DNA from: Arbacia lixula
Taxonomy: Eukaryota > Echinodermata > Echinoidea > Arbacioida > Arbaciidae
Assembly (NCBI GenBank): GCA_963669155.1
Contig: OZ022584.1
Span: 12,127,572 to 12,191,571 of the forward strand
DNA length: 64,000 nucleotides
Reading direction: 5' to 3'
Shown here: positions 55,470-64,000 of the stretch, one piece after another
Layout of the letters: each line of letters starts with the position of its first letter
Numbering within the stretch: position 1 is the first letter of the stretch
Translations under genes and position numbers: made by a program
The notes under the pieces: model-generated
Databases searched by the model: none
The model's input: only the letters and a program-made list of their open reading frames with translations
What the model was told of the DNA's origin: nothing

Positions 55470-57299
55470 TTTTTACACAAAAAAGTGGTAAAGACGCCGG
55501 AGGAGAAAATGTATATGACCAAAATATTCAAATACCTTTCTTGTCCGGCGCTTATATCAATTTGTTTGTGTTTACATTTACGTTTTCAGTGCCATCGCAA
55601 ACTCATAAGTCTATGATTGTTTTATCCACATTTAACATGATACAGCTATATGTTTATCTATACAGGCATAGTTTCTGTACTTGTATTCTTCGGTATCTAT
55701 GGCTACTATTCACCTGGGTGTATTATGATCTGCTACTCCTGTGATACATAATGTAGATGCATTTTAACTTTTATCTTTATTTCATGCTTTACTGTTATTT
55801 GTTAGGTTCTTGGAAGCATCACTTCATGATACGACGAAAGGGAAAGAAAAGCTCGAGAAAGAACTCTGCAGGTGACTCCTATTTGTACTGTGCCATGTTA
55901 TAGATACCCTTCCTATAAATATATTATGCTTATACAGCGTGCATAAGCAATGTCACTGAGATCCATGGCTAATACTTAATAATTTGTCATTGGAAGTGAT
56001 ACAAGATTTCACGCTTAAATATTAATTCTTAGCCTCGTTTGTACGTTCAGAATTTACGTTGAGTACTTTCTGCGCCATAGTCAGATGGTTTTAATAATGA
56101 ACTAAAGACTTCCAAATCATCATCGCTCATTTTTTAGTTTCTTATTTTTTCAGAGTTTTCCAGATCACATCTGGCTTTATTTTTTTTTCTCCAAGTAGGC
56201 CTTGATGATTCTCACCATCCGTGAAGGCAGAATGTGTTAAATTCCTAGCAAGGCTATATAGGACAGACCCTGGAATGACATGGGAATGTTTATTTGCTTC
56301 CTTTGCATGACGTGTAGCTAGGAATTTGGCTTTGAGCAGTATTATTTGTAAGCACAAAATAACTTCTCTCTTGTGGGCTCAAGATTCATGTATAAATGTC
56401 TTTTCTTTCTTCTTAGATTATTGAAGGACACTGCTGACAGTGAGTTCAAGAATCTGAACGAAATCCACTTCGCGCTTCTCCGGAAGACGACTCCGTGCGT
56501 TCATGTAGACATCGCTGGAAGATTTGAACCCGTGGTCGACGACGACAACGCAGTCGTTACCCTGGGAGGAGGAGCCTTCGGTCGGGTGTGTGCCTATCGG
56601 CAGAAGCGCGGGGGTAAACCGGGCAGACTCGTGGCGATGAAAATACTGCACGCGACCGACGACGACTACTTGGTCCGTCGCCAGGAGATCCTGCTCGAGG
56701 CACGCCTTCTGAGACTGTTCACCGGAACGGGCGTGTTCCCCCGCATGCACGCCGTAGGCAGCCTTGGCAGCGACTTCGCCATCGCCATGGAGTTTCTCGG
56801 TGACGACACGAACTTCCAGGTATTGACGTTGAACACATGGACGCGTGAGTCGAAAGTGAGCGTTCACAACGCCAAAACGGTGATCCTAGACATCCTCTGT
56901 GCGCTCAAAGAACTCCACTCTCTGGATATTCTCCACAACGACATCAAAGGCGATAACGTGATCGTGAAGCAGCTGGACCACGACTTGTACAGCGGCTACC
57001 TCATCGATCTCGGGAACGCATCGACGACCTTCATGTCCGCAGCCTACGACTTCGGGGAGGTAGAGAGAGACTACTACGAGGACGACCCGCTCTCAATTCA
57101 TTACGCGCCCGAGCTGATCTTCGACAATGCTGCTACGTCCACATGCACGGACATCTATCAGATGGGACAGCTCATTTACTTTATAGGGGAGGATATAGGC
57201 AATGTGGAGCTGAGGGACATTGCGAATAGGTGTCTGTATCGAGAACCTCTGTCACGCATCACCTTATTAGAACTGATTGAATGCGTGTCCGAATTATGA
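49763..57299 (+). CDS. Coiled-coil protein kinase, 3' seven exons (5' end not found)
   Basis: Exons 49763-49916, 52862-52939, 53542-53838, 54359-54433, 55077-55150, 55806-55871 and 56417-57299 join in phase to at least 537 residues. The order is a Ser/Thr/Pro-rich region, a basic segment, a coiled coil of about 110 residues rich in Lys/Glu/Arg, then a protein kinase domain of about 240 residues with little beyond it. Kinase motifs in the last exon are LGGGAFGRV (from 56562), VAMK Lys (56640), the αC Glu within RRQEILLEARLL, HNDIKGDN catalytic Asp (56940), IDLG Asp (57006) and YAPE (57102-57113). HND replaces the usual HRD, as in several invertebrate kinases. All catalytic residues are present, so activity is likely. 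The HxDxK loop with K fits Ser/Thr kinases. I cannot name the family; the start may be the Met in exon 49763-49916 or an upstream exon. Confidence 0.8.
50337..50400. repeat. (GA)n microsatellite in kinase-gene intron
   Basis: Perfect GA run flanked by G runs; a further G run of about 17 lies at 50481-50498. Confidence 0.9.
50767..51105. repeat. (CA)n followed by (GAAA)n tract
   Basis: A CA run (50767-50810) is followed by GAAA/GGAA repeats for about 230 bp (50871-51105). The long minus-strand Phe/Leu/Ser frame across it is an artefact. Confidence 0.92.
51755..51830. repeat. C run then (CT)n microsatellite
   Basis: About 17 C, then 'ttcgg', then about 50 bp of CT. Overlapping frames are artefacts. 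Confidence 0.92.
51840..52860. other. Intron of the kinase gene, no further feature
   Basis: A C-rich patch (52111-52182) is the only marked composition. No exon or repeat boundary seen. Confidence 0.4.
52862..52939 (+). CDS. Kinase gene, 78-bp exon
   Basis: It encodes EYYRQVFTISPPNSRSHPGL plus NVIICQ, between CCATTGCAG and CAG|GTAGGC, both phase 0. Confidence 0.65.
53050..53071 (+). repeat. C homopolymer run
   Basis: About 20 C about 110 bp after the 78-bp kinase exon. Confidence 0.9.
53105..53145 (+). repeat. Copy 4 of the short dispersed motif
   Basis: 'ttttgtacgcttaacaaaac' then 'accatgtgcatagtgagtg', the most diverged of the four copies. Confidence 0.4.
53542..53838 (+). CDS. Kinase gene, basic exon and start of coiled coil
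   Basis: It encodes 99 residues from ENVRPETCQGHLG to RANRFERGK. It is clearly GC-richer than its flanks. The second half (KAKRRFDDLSALRRQTVKLK...) starts the heptad-like charged region. Confidence 0.8.
53870..53962. repeat. C run and (CA)n tract
   Basis: About 13 C followed by CA-rich repeats, starting 31 bp after a kinase-gene donor. Confidence 0.9.
54359..54433 (+). CDS. Kinase gene, 75-bp coiled-coil exon
   Basis: It encodes RETDAKLKKATDMIVRMRQI and LVTIE in phase 0 on both sides, after CTTGACAG and before GTCAGA, a weaker donor. Confidence 0.7.
55077..55150 (+). CDS. Kinase gene, 74-bp coiled-coil exon
   Basis: It encodes DENFKLKTNLEEAQRKLEEK and EEDA; the donor GA|GTAAGT leaves two bases that complete Glu with the next exon. 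Confidence 0.8.
55393..55472. repeat. (GT)n microsatellite
   Basis: About 70 bp of nearly perfect GT; the Cys/Val and Thr/His frames over it are artefacts. Confidence 0.95.
55806..55871 (+). CDS. Kinase gene, 66-bp coiled-coil exon
   Basis: It encodes FLEASLHDTTKGKEKLEKEL and C; the donor CAG|GTGACT leaves two bases that complete Arg with the last exon. Confidence 0.75.
56417..57299 (+). CDS. Kinase gene, last exon with the whole kinase domain
   Basis: It encodes 293 residues from LLKDTADSEF to CVSEL and TGA. The upstream in-frame ATG at 56373 is in the intron: the acceptor TTCTTCTTAG sits at 56407-56416. The exon is far GC-richer than the surrounding DNA, as for the other real exons here. 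Confidence 0.92.
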
Positions 57300-57375
57300 C
57301 AAAACTGTTAGATATCTCCAGTCCAATGATTGTCAGCACCAATCGAGCCCAAAACACTGACTGAGTCTAACTTTA

Positions 57376-57390
57376 AAATAAAATAAAGTG
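57376..57390 (+). promoter_or_regulatory. Poly(A) signal of the kinase gene
   Basis: Overlapping AATAAA words ('aaaataaaataaag') about 80 bp after the stop. Confidence 0.65.
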
Positions 57391-57774
57391 CAATGACAAA
57401 AAAACACGAACTCGGTATTGGAGTCTATGAACATGTATGAACATTTTACATTGCAATGACTTTGTAAGAATGAAGTTCCAGTTTTGAATGTGTGTATCAT
57501 TCTATTATCGTGTTTCAGAAACCGTCACTTTGTAGACTGGCCCGATAAAAAGACCCGATAAAGGCCCGATGCGCGACTTACCCCACGAGCATGATACTCA
57601 ACCAGAATCCGCAGCTGAATTTAATCCGGTGGATGAATGTATTCGATGCCTTCAATTCATTCGACAGAACACTGAGTAATTATTATGCCCCATCTACTGC
57701 AGACCCCACCATCATAAAAACACGGACGTCCCCCTATCGAAGTACATTGATGGAAACATTGATTAGTGGACGTG

Positions 57775-58190
57775 CTGTACACGCGGTCCCTGTGACCGTG
57801 AACACGTACCCACTCCAACTCTGCTCTATTTTGACAAAAAGAAGCAAGTGAATAATCACTCAAATTTCGGGTTATTGGTACTCCTAGATTGTACCCAGCA
57901 TACCCTACACACAGACCAAATCCAGAGGCGAAATTTTGCCGCGAGTTAATCAATCTAACAAGGTGTACTTGTTCTAATGATGCCAATGCAAGTGACAGAT
58001 ATATTTTCCTCATTTACAAGATGTTTTTTTTTTTTTGCTAGTTGCTTCCCTTTGTCAAAGTCAGGCAGAAATGATAACGACCAGCAGTGTACCCTAATGA
58101 TAATGTATATGAAACCTCAGTCATAGCTTCAAGAATAACATCAGGACAAGTGATAAACCATCCTTAATTACGTTTGAAATTGTTTATATG
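57775..58190 (+). repeat. Dispersed repeat family D, joined copy
   Basis: The first part matches 16930-17180 and the second part ('agcagtgtaccctaatgat', 'cctcagtcatagcttc', 'attacgtttgaaat') matches 23400-23510 and 34070-34180. This copy shows that the two parts belong to one element. Confidence 0.65.
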
Positions 58191-58211
58191 GTAAGCCATT
58201 AATCAACGTTG

Positions 58212-58342
58212 GTGAAGGTGATGGGACGAACTATCACTTCCGAGGCGATCTGGATATAGCTATCTTTCCGAAGCGTAGCTGAGGAAAAAGGCGTATACAT
58301 TCAGATCGCCGAGGAATTGATAGTTCGTCTCATTGCCTGAAA
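58212..58342. mobile_element. Foldback element 'gacgaactatca'
   Basis: 'gggacgaactatcacttccg' and 'aggcgatctg' at the left pair with 'cagatcgccgaggaattgat' and 'agttcgtctc' at the right. Confidence 0.7.
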
Positions 58343-58362
58343 CCAAAAGTTGATTATTTGTT

Positions 58363-58725
58363 TTATATTCCACATCTGAAACCAACTATCTATACCAAAA
58401 AATGACAATTTTACGTACAACAGTACTTACTTCTCTACCTAACCCGAGCCGCTGCCATGGGGAACACGCGTATAGGACGAGCGTAAGGACGTGTTACTAG
58501 GATCTACTGTCAAATGATAGTCCGAGTGTAACGCACTTTTAAAAATATTGATCACGCGTTAGGACTGTGAGGAGTGAAGAGATCAGCGAAACCAAAAAGT
58601 ACTATCACCTAGAGTGTAACTAACTTTTCTTCTCAGGTGATCAGATGGGCAAAACTACGCTTTATCACGTGATCAACTCTTGACAAATCATGTAGCAACA
58701 TTCTTAGTATGTGGAATATAAAGTC
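58363..58725. repeat. Possible inverted-repeat element with 'atattccacat' ends
   Basis: 'tttatattccacat' near 58360 is inverted as 'atgtggaatataaag' near 58711. The inside holds no frame. The arms are short, so this is tentative. Confidence 0.35.
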
Positions 58726-58787
58726 TCATATACCCTATAGCGCCGCACTATATATCGCCCGGCCCTCAACGTATCGGGCAACATTCG

Positions 58788-59000
58788 TTATTCTGGAGGT
58801 TCGAATACTCCGAAGGTTCGTTATTCCGGAGGATCGTTATTCCTAAGGTTCATTATTCCGAGGGTTCGTTAGTCCAAAAACGGAATAAGGTTCGTTATGC
58901 CGAAGGTTCGTTACTCCGAAAACGAAGTAAGGTTCCTTATTCCGAAGGTTCGTTAGCCCGAAAACATGAAAAGGTTCATTAGTCCGAAAAATGATATAAA
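58788..59000. repeat. Degenerate tandem array of 'ggttcgttattccgaa'
   Basis: At least ten units of about 16-20 bp with 'ttcgttattccg' or close variants, some joined by 'aaaacg'. The minus-strand 66-codon frame (repeated 'NLRNNEPY') is a by-product. Confidence 0.8.
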
Positions 59001-60530
59001 GTTTACTTTTCCGTGTTTTTTTTAATTTATATTTTACCAGCAAAATGCTACCTTGTCTTTGATATACTTGCTTTTATCAATGTTGCATATTTTATTCAAG
59101 ATGCTGCCAAGTTTGTGCAGAATAAAAAATGAATGCAAAAACTTTTTCTATAAATGACTACCAATTATATGATACTTACAATATACTAGTCTGTGTGGTT
59201 CAGCGGCATAGCTCAATGATATTCACCCAATTGTACACTTTTGTCTAAAAGCACCGAATTTGGTAAATATGTACATGTAGAAATATACATTTTACGCATA
59301 TGAGATATTATTAAAGACACATGTATCTTCATTACTTACAATAGTGTCTCATTTCTTCACTTTCCGACATCTTGTGCATTTGTGGGATTCAATGTTTGCG
59401 TGCGTTTGCATGTAGCTGAAATATTTTACTTAAAAAACTTGTTTGTTTTGGTTTTCTGATGTCTTTTATGCTCACGGTAGTATTGATGCCAGGAACTAAG
59501 CTGGACAAGCGGAATGAGACTCTATATTTCTTTTGTTCTATCTGAGAAGCCTTTGCGACACAGTCGGGTTCGTAATTCTTTAAACACCTGAAAAACACAT
59601 TTTGAGAGTACATAACTATTCGGCGATGTAGAGAAATGAGTCAAATAAACACGGTTGATTCATACCATTCCATAACCCATCCCTAGCTGAATCAATGATT
59701 CCCGTTCATCGTAGTGTTCACCGTTTTGCACACAAACCTGAGAATCTGGTATAGTACATAAAGGACATAATTTCTTTTGATATGAAATAATCTTTGTAGA
59801 ATGTGTTTATTACTTTACTCCATACATAGTTTTAGCTCTCTAAAGTTTATAATCTAAAGCCGTATTTTGTATTTATACATTTTATCCCCGTATTATGGCT
59901 AACATGCAACGGTGCTCCGGGTCTGCATGTCTTTTGTATCAAGTGTGGACATATTGTATCCACCTTTTTTTGCAAAAAGAAAGTTACTCTTGGCCTTCAT
60001 CAACGTATCCATAGTTTGTACAGAAATGTATCATCTTAATGGTGCTGAAGATTGATATGCAAGCCTGACACAAGTCAAAATCTTAAAGTATAAAACATGA
60101 ATCAGTTTACAGGATATATGTAATGTACACACGTACGGACTCTTTCATGCCTACGAAACATGTTTCCGTCATCCAGTCCTGTATTATTAATTTTAGTGTG
60201 CGCTAAATATAACAGGTATAAGTTATATTATGACACTATATGCACTGATACCTTGATATGTATCATGGCACCACAAAAAGCTGCCATCACGAACATATTG
60301 ACCTCTTTTCTTGTAGGTAAGCATTCCCCTTGCTTCTTCATGAAGTCATTGCGATGATGTGCGTCACTATGATAATAATTCGTTGCCATAAGCACATTGT
60401 GACACATCCATGTAACAAAACATTTAACTGTGTATTGGATATATCATTGGTCATCTGTTTTTACACGCGCACCTTTAAGGAAAAGATTTATTCCAGCATC
60501 AAAAACCAGAAAAGGGGCAATTTATGGAAT
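59001..60530. other. Intergenic, no gene seen
   Basis: AT-rich, short frames only, no clear repeat boundary. Confidence 0.35.
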
Positions 60531-60534
60531 CATA

Positions 60535-60680
60535 CTGCACGCAACATATTGGAGACCACCTCGCGAGTGACGTCACAAAACAAAAAATATAAAAGCTCAT
60601 AACTTTCAAACCTACAATAATATCTTTCTTTTTTTCTACTTTAAAAACCAATTCAACTTCAGAGCAGACTTTCCCTTTAA
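60535..60680. mobile_element. Half-copy of TTAA-type element family B
   Basis: From 'cacctcgcgagtgacgtcac' to 'ctttccctTTAA' it follows the right half of 42666-43166. Confidence 0.6.
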
Positions 60681-61173
60681 GTCATGCAAGTTTTTTATCC
60701 TTGCTTACGTCCAATGTTTTATTTGGAAACACACCTTGATTTATCAAAAAGTGACAGAGAACGTACATTAAAAAAAAGTGACAGAGAACGTATGAAATAA
60801 ACACAAAACGCAAAATACGAATATTGGATTTCGCATGTGTGTTATTTATTGGCTCGTTGATTTCGTTCTAAAGGCTTTGTGTTGTACTTGTTCTGCTCGT
60901 TAAGTATCATCCTTGTCTGTACAGTAATACATTATAGTTCTTAACATATAATTTTTCAATAAATCCTACAGGGAAACTGAAGAAATCCATTCGCTTTTGT
61001 TTTCTCTTGAGATAGTATCAATGGTGACATTTCTTCATACCGCGTAACGAAAAGCTGTCCCGTGATATACAGGCCAGCGACAATGAGAAATGTTGTGGAA
61101 TTTCCCATCTATGCTCTAGTGTATGAGCCCAGAAGCGGGTTACAAGCTGATTTAGTAGGTTAAAACGCCCTTA

Positions 61174-61195
61174 CCCCCCCCCCCCCCCCCACCTC
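61174..61195 (+). repeat. C homopolymer run
   Basis: About 18 C; a second C/ACCCC-rich patch lies at 61516-61552. Confidence 0.9.
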
Positions 61196-61554
61196 CCCTT
61201 TGGGATCTATCGAAAGAAAAAAGGGTACAGTTATAGTTTATTGACCGAAGACCCGCGCATGAAATTTAACGCGTTGTCATCTCTGAACCCTCACCCCGGG
61301 CAAAAAGCTACATTCGCCCCTCATCTCTCTGTTATCTATCCCATCCTTCCCATTCTATCACAGCAAATTGCCTGTGATGTTATGATTCATCTTCGTTTGA
61401 AGTATCACTTATCACTTCTCTCTGTACCCTTCTCATTATCCATCTCCGCCGTCTCCATCCTCTTCCTTCTCATCATTATTTAACTCTCTGTCCGTTCCAT
61501 CTGTCCTGTACCGACCCCCCCCCCCACACCCCCCCCCCACACCCCCACCCTCCA

Positions 61555-62111
61555 CGACCTCCAAACCATTTTCCTTAACGAACCCTCTTATCGAATTTAA
61601 TTGAATTTATTTGTTTCCAAATGATGATAAACATAGCATATACAAGAACATAAAATGATAAGTTTTCATGCATGTACAGATAAATTAATATAGATGGACA
61701 TTCCCAAGAAAAATATAATGTCTATAGAAAATTTCAAACTAAAAAGGCTGCTTGTACATTTTAAAAATTAATAATATATTACAATGTGGGGAAGCATATG
61801 AAACAGCGAAGCTTGTAGGGTTATAGGCTCCCCGTTACAATACATAAAATCACATAATTTTGTTTGATATAAAGAATTCTACATTTGTGGAATTCGAAAA
61901 AAAGTGATGCGAAGGGGGAAACACAGGAAGAAAATAAATCTACAAGAAATATAGGTGATAGAGTTATCAGAGTTAAAGGTGAAGGGCATATGGAGGAGAA
62001 AATAGATGATATCTATGCGTCTGGAATTGTACATGCGTTGATTAGTTTGCGCTTTAATTTGCGTTTAAATGTGTCGATTGTTACGGATGACTGATAAAAC
62101 TGCGCACTTCC
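61555..62111. other. Downstream flank of the subtilase
   Basis: It may hold the subtilase 3' UTR (transcribed leftward); a minus-strand AATAAA word occurs near 61608. A retroposon-like 3' end ('ggctccccgttacaatacat') lies near 61826-61846, tentative. Confidence 0.3.
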
Positions 62112-62263
62112 TCAATATTCTGGTTCGTGTGGAACGTAGAGCAGCAGGTTCTCGGAGTCGTGTAGCTCGGTAACCACGTGTCTAGTCGCCGTGTTGAGCA
62201 GGATGCCCTCAATATCAACAGGGGTGAGCTCCGGGTACAGCCCTAGGTAGATTGCCGCAACCC
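62112..62263 (-). CDS. Subtilase last coding exon
   Basis: It encodes GVAAIYLGLYPELTPVDIEG and on to PHEPEY with TGA at 62114-62112. 'GVAAIYL...P' is the standard helix that follows GTSMATPHVAG. Confidence 0.9.
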
Positions 62264-63506
62264 CTGCGAAAAAAACAGAGAGAAACACTTGCAGAAATCC
62301 TCTGATATCAGTTTTTTTTTGTAAGTCGTAAGTCGTCGGTTTTTAGTTATCGAATATTGGTTGCTCGCAGAGGAGACTTGCACTGAGTCAATCAAACGTT
62401 TGCCTCCCGACAATGAAACGAAGAAAATAAGTGATAGTTGCGATTTTTACTCCTTTCCGTGAACATGATTATATTCTTATTTCCCATCGAATTATCAAGT
62501 ATCCATGAATCTTTTAAAGCTTTTGAAAACACATAATCAAGTCATTGTTGCGATGGCTGATGACATTTTTTGTGATGACGATAGAGACTACGCACCATTT
62601 TTGTATAGAAGTTAAAATTAATGTTATTAATCGCAACTTGACAAATACGGCATAGCCCCCCCCCCCCCACACAGATACACACACAAACATACACACATTC
62701 ACGAACACATTGACCACAATAATTGTCTACCCCCCCCCCCCCCCCCCTCCCCGGCCTTACCAGCGACGTGAGGAGTAGCCATGCTGGTTCCGCTGAGGAG
62801 CCAATAGTCGTTGTCGGACCGGTAGTCGGCGCTCAGGATACGATGACCAGGAGCGAAGATGTCGACACACCCGCCCCAGTTGGAGAAATACACACGAGCG
62901 TCATCGTCCTGGATCGCGCCCACCGTGATCGCCTGAGATGGAGACGAGGGATACGAGAGGGAAATTGTGAGACATAACCTGACTCAGTTTCGGGTACAGA
63001 CGCCGTGACATATGGCCCATTCGCGATCTTTACTTCCTTTCGATTTTTTTGTTAAGTACTCGAGGCCAAGACTCCAAATTTTTGTAAGATGAAATATGGT
63101 TTATTCTCTATCAGACTTTAGATTAAGATTAGACGTGTAAGCAATACCCAATTGACTATTTATTAGTCTTCTATTGTTCAATGTTTATTGTATACATGTT
63201 TATTTGGTGTTCATGTGTCTGTATCATGTCTTTTTTCGTTCTTTTCTTGTCAATCAGGTCCAATCGTAAGATCAAAAGTACATTGCTGGCATAAATCAAA
63301 ACAAAATGAATAGATGATAACCTCTGGAGCCCTCGCCGGGGAGCCACGACAAGCGTCGAAGTCGTTATTCATTGCCGCTACGACCACGGTGACCCCACTA
63401 CTGTAAAGATTAGCAAGGGACTCGTCGACGGCACGGATCCCTCCGCCTCCCAGCGACATGCTCGCGACGGCTGGGCGCTGGCCGTTAACAGCGACCCAGT
63501 CCATAC
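62112..63506 (-). CDS. Subtilisin-like serine protease, last three exons (partial)
   Basis: Exons 63506-63322, 62932-62761 and 62263-62112 join in phase to the C-terminal 160 or so residues of an S8 protease. GMDWVAVNGQRPAVASMSLG, VTVVVAAMNND with the oxyanion Asn region, SPARAPEAITVGA, FSNWGGCVDIFAPG and SGTSMATPHVAG (Ser codon at 62785-62783) match the proteinase K/aqualysin branch. The exons with the catalytic Asp and His must lie to the right of the window. The protein ends soon after the catalytic Ser helix with LLLYVPHEPEY, without a P domain, so it is not a proprotein convertase of the furin type. Proteinase K-type enzymes are usually secreted with a signal and an I9 propeptide, which cannot be seen here. 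Confidence 0.92.
62655..62752 (+). repeat. Two C runs with (CA)n between
   Basis: C runs at 62656-62667 and 62731-62748 with CA-rich sequence between, within a subtilase intron. Confidence 0.88.
62761..62932 (-). CDS. Subtilase exon with the catalytic serine
   Basis: From AITVGAIQDDDARVYFSNWG to SGTSMATPHVA. The acceptor is CCATCTCAG and the donor CTG|GTAAGG. A 20-bp C run lies just past the donor. Confidence 0.93.
63322..63506 (-). CDS. Subtilase exon GMDWVA to SPARAPE
   Basis: The acceptor is CTTTTCAG and the first two bases complete a Gly codon. It ends GAG|GTTATC, a weak donor but in phase with the next exon to give APE-AITVGAIQ. Confidence 0.88.
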
Positions 63507-63539
63507 CTGAAAAGTTGTGACGAATATATGTTTGTTTTT

Positions 63540-63800
63540 TAATGAAAGTGATGAGAAGAAACAGGAGGACTAGGAGAGAACGAGGACGAGGAGAAGAAAG
63601 AGGAAGAGGAGAGGGGGGAGAAGGGGATACGATAATATGATATTGTGTTTTTTTATGAAAATGATGAGAAGAAAAACAAGGGTAAGGCTTAGGACGAGGA
63701 GAAGAAGGGGGAAGAAAAAGAAGAGGAGGAGGAAGAAGAAGAAGAAGGAGAAGGAGGAGGAGGAGAATGAGAAGGGAGTGGAAAGGAACAAGAACAGTAG
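63540..63800. repeat. Irregular polypurine tract
   Basis: G/A-rich, mostly GAA/GGA words over about 260 bp in the subtilase intron. Lys/Arg/Glu-rich and Phe/Leu/Ser-rich frames are artefacts. Confidence 0.9.
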
Positions 63801-64000
63801 AATAAAGGGAGGATCAGAATCAGCATTTCCATTTACTCTACACACTTTCACACCAGCCTGATCAGAGAAAATACTAGTAGTTTACGAGATCAGATTCACG
63901 CCTTGAAAATCCCCAAAGATTACTTCGTGCATTACCAAATCCACAGAGAAGCTCTGTATGGGAGAGTTCTCGTGGTTGTGACCGCTATTGTTCGATGGGA
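63801..64000. other. Subtilase intron or flank, nothing assigned
   Basis: No minus-strand exon of the protease could be recognised in the last 200 bp. Confidence 0.35.

Noticed and set aside
56373-56416. ATG at 56373 as the kinase start (MGSRFMYKCLFFLL)
   Set aside because: This hydrophobic leader is intron and polypyrimidine tract; a clear acceptor at 56416 joins the coiled-coil exons in phase.
58788-59000. tRNA-like 'ggttcgaat' words
   Set aside because: They are units of a tandem repeat; no cloverleaf arms surround them.
63637-63861. Lys/Arg/Glu-rich frame as a nuclear protein
   Set aside because: It is a polypurine tract in an intron of the subtilase.

Overview
The window looks like AT-rich, intron-rich genomic DNA of a marine invertebrate deuterostome, most likely an echinoderm. 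This rests on the style of the sequence: small exons in long introns, dense short inverted-repeat transposons, many microsatellites and C-homopolymer runs, and frequent 'taggcct' and 'acatgtac' words. I could not compare it with any genome, so the species is inference. Nothing prokaryotic, no CRISPR and no clear tRNA or rRNA was seen.

Layout. (a) 1-2258: MITEs and unassigned DNA. (b) 2259-7602: an LTR retrotransposon on the minus strand with two 875-bp LTRs that read as identical; it lacks a pol-sized frame and looks young and non-autonomous. (c) 9273-24122, plus strand: a complete FAM20-family secretory-pathway kinase. Nine exons join in phase to 470 residues with all main catalytic residues present. 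Its introns hold several foldback MITEs, and its last exon is followed by five decayed tandem copies of its own 3' end. (d) 39319-31667, minus strand: a complete coding set for the C2orf42 orthologue, six coding exons giving 589 residues with an N-terminal treble-clef-like zinc motif and a SWIM-like CxC...CxH motif. (e) 39.3-49.7 kb: gene-poor, with several TIR elements and two weak candidate exons. (f) About 49763-57299, plus strand: the 3' part of a gene whose product joins a Ser/Thr-rich N-terminal region, a coiled coil built from small exons and an apparently active protein kinase domain in one large last exon; I cannot assign it to a named family. (g) 57.3-62.1 kb: repeats. (h) 63506-62112, minus strand: the last three exons of a proteinase K-type subtilase, whose 5' exons lie beyond the window.

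The four genes are not obviously one pathway. FAM20 acts in the Golgi or secretory route, C2orf42 is probably nuclear, the coiled-coil kinase is probably cytosolic and the subtilase is probably secreted. The most unusual content is the duplicated 3' end of the FAM20 gene, a minisatellite that repeats a 5' splice-site word right after a real donor, a rich set of TTAA-flanked inverted-repeat elements (two of them sharing one TTAA), a short motif found at four distant sites, and the unclassified coiled-coil kinase.
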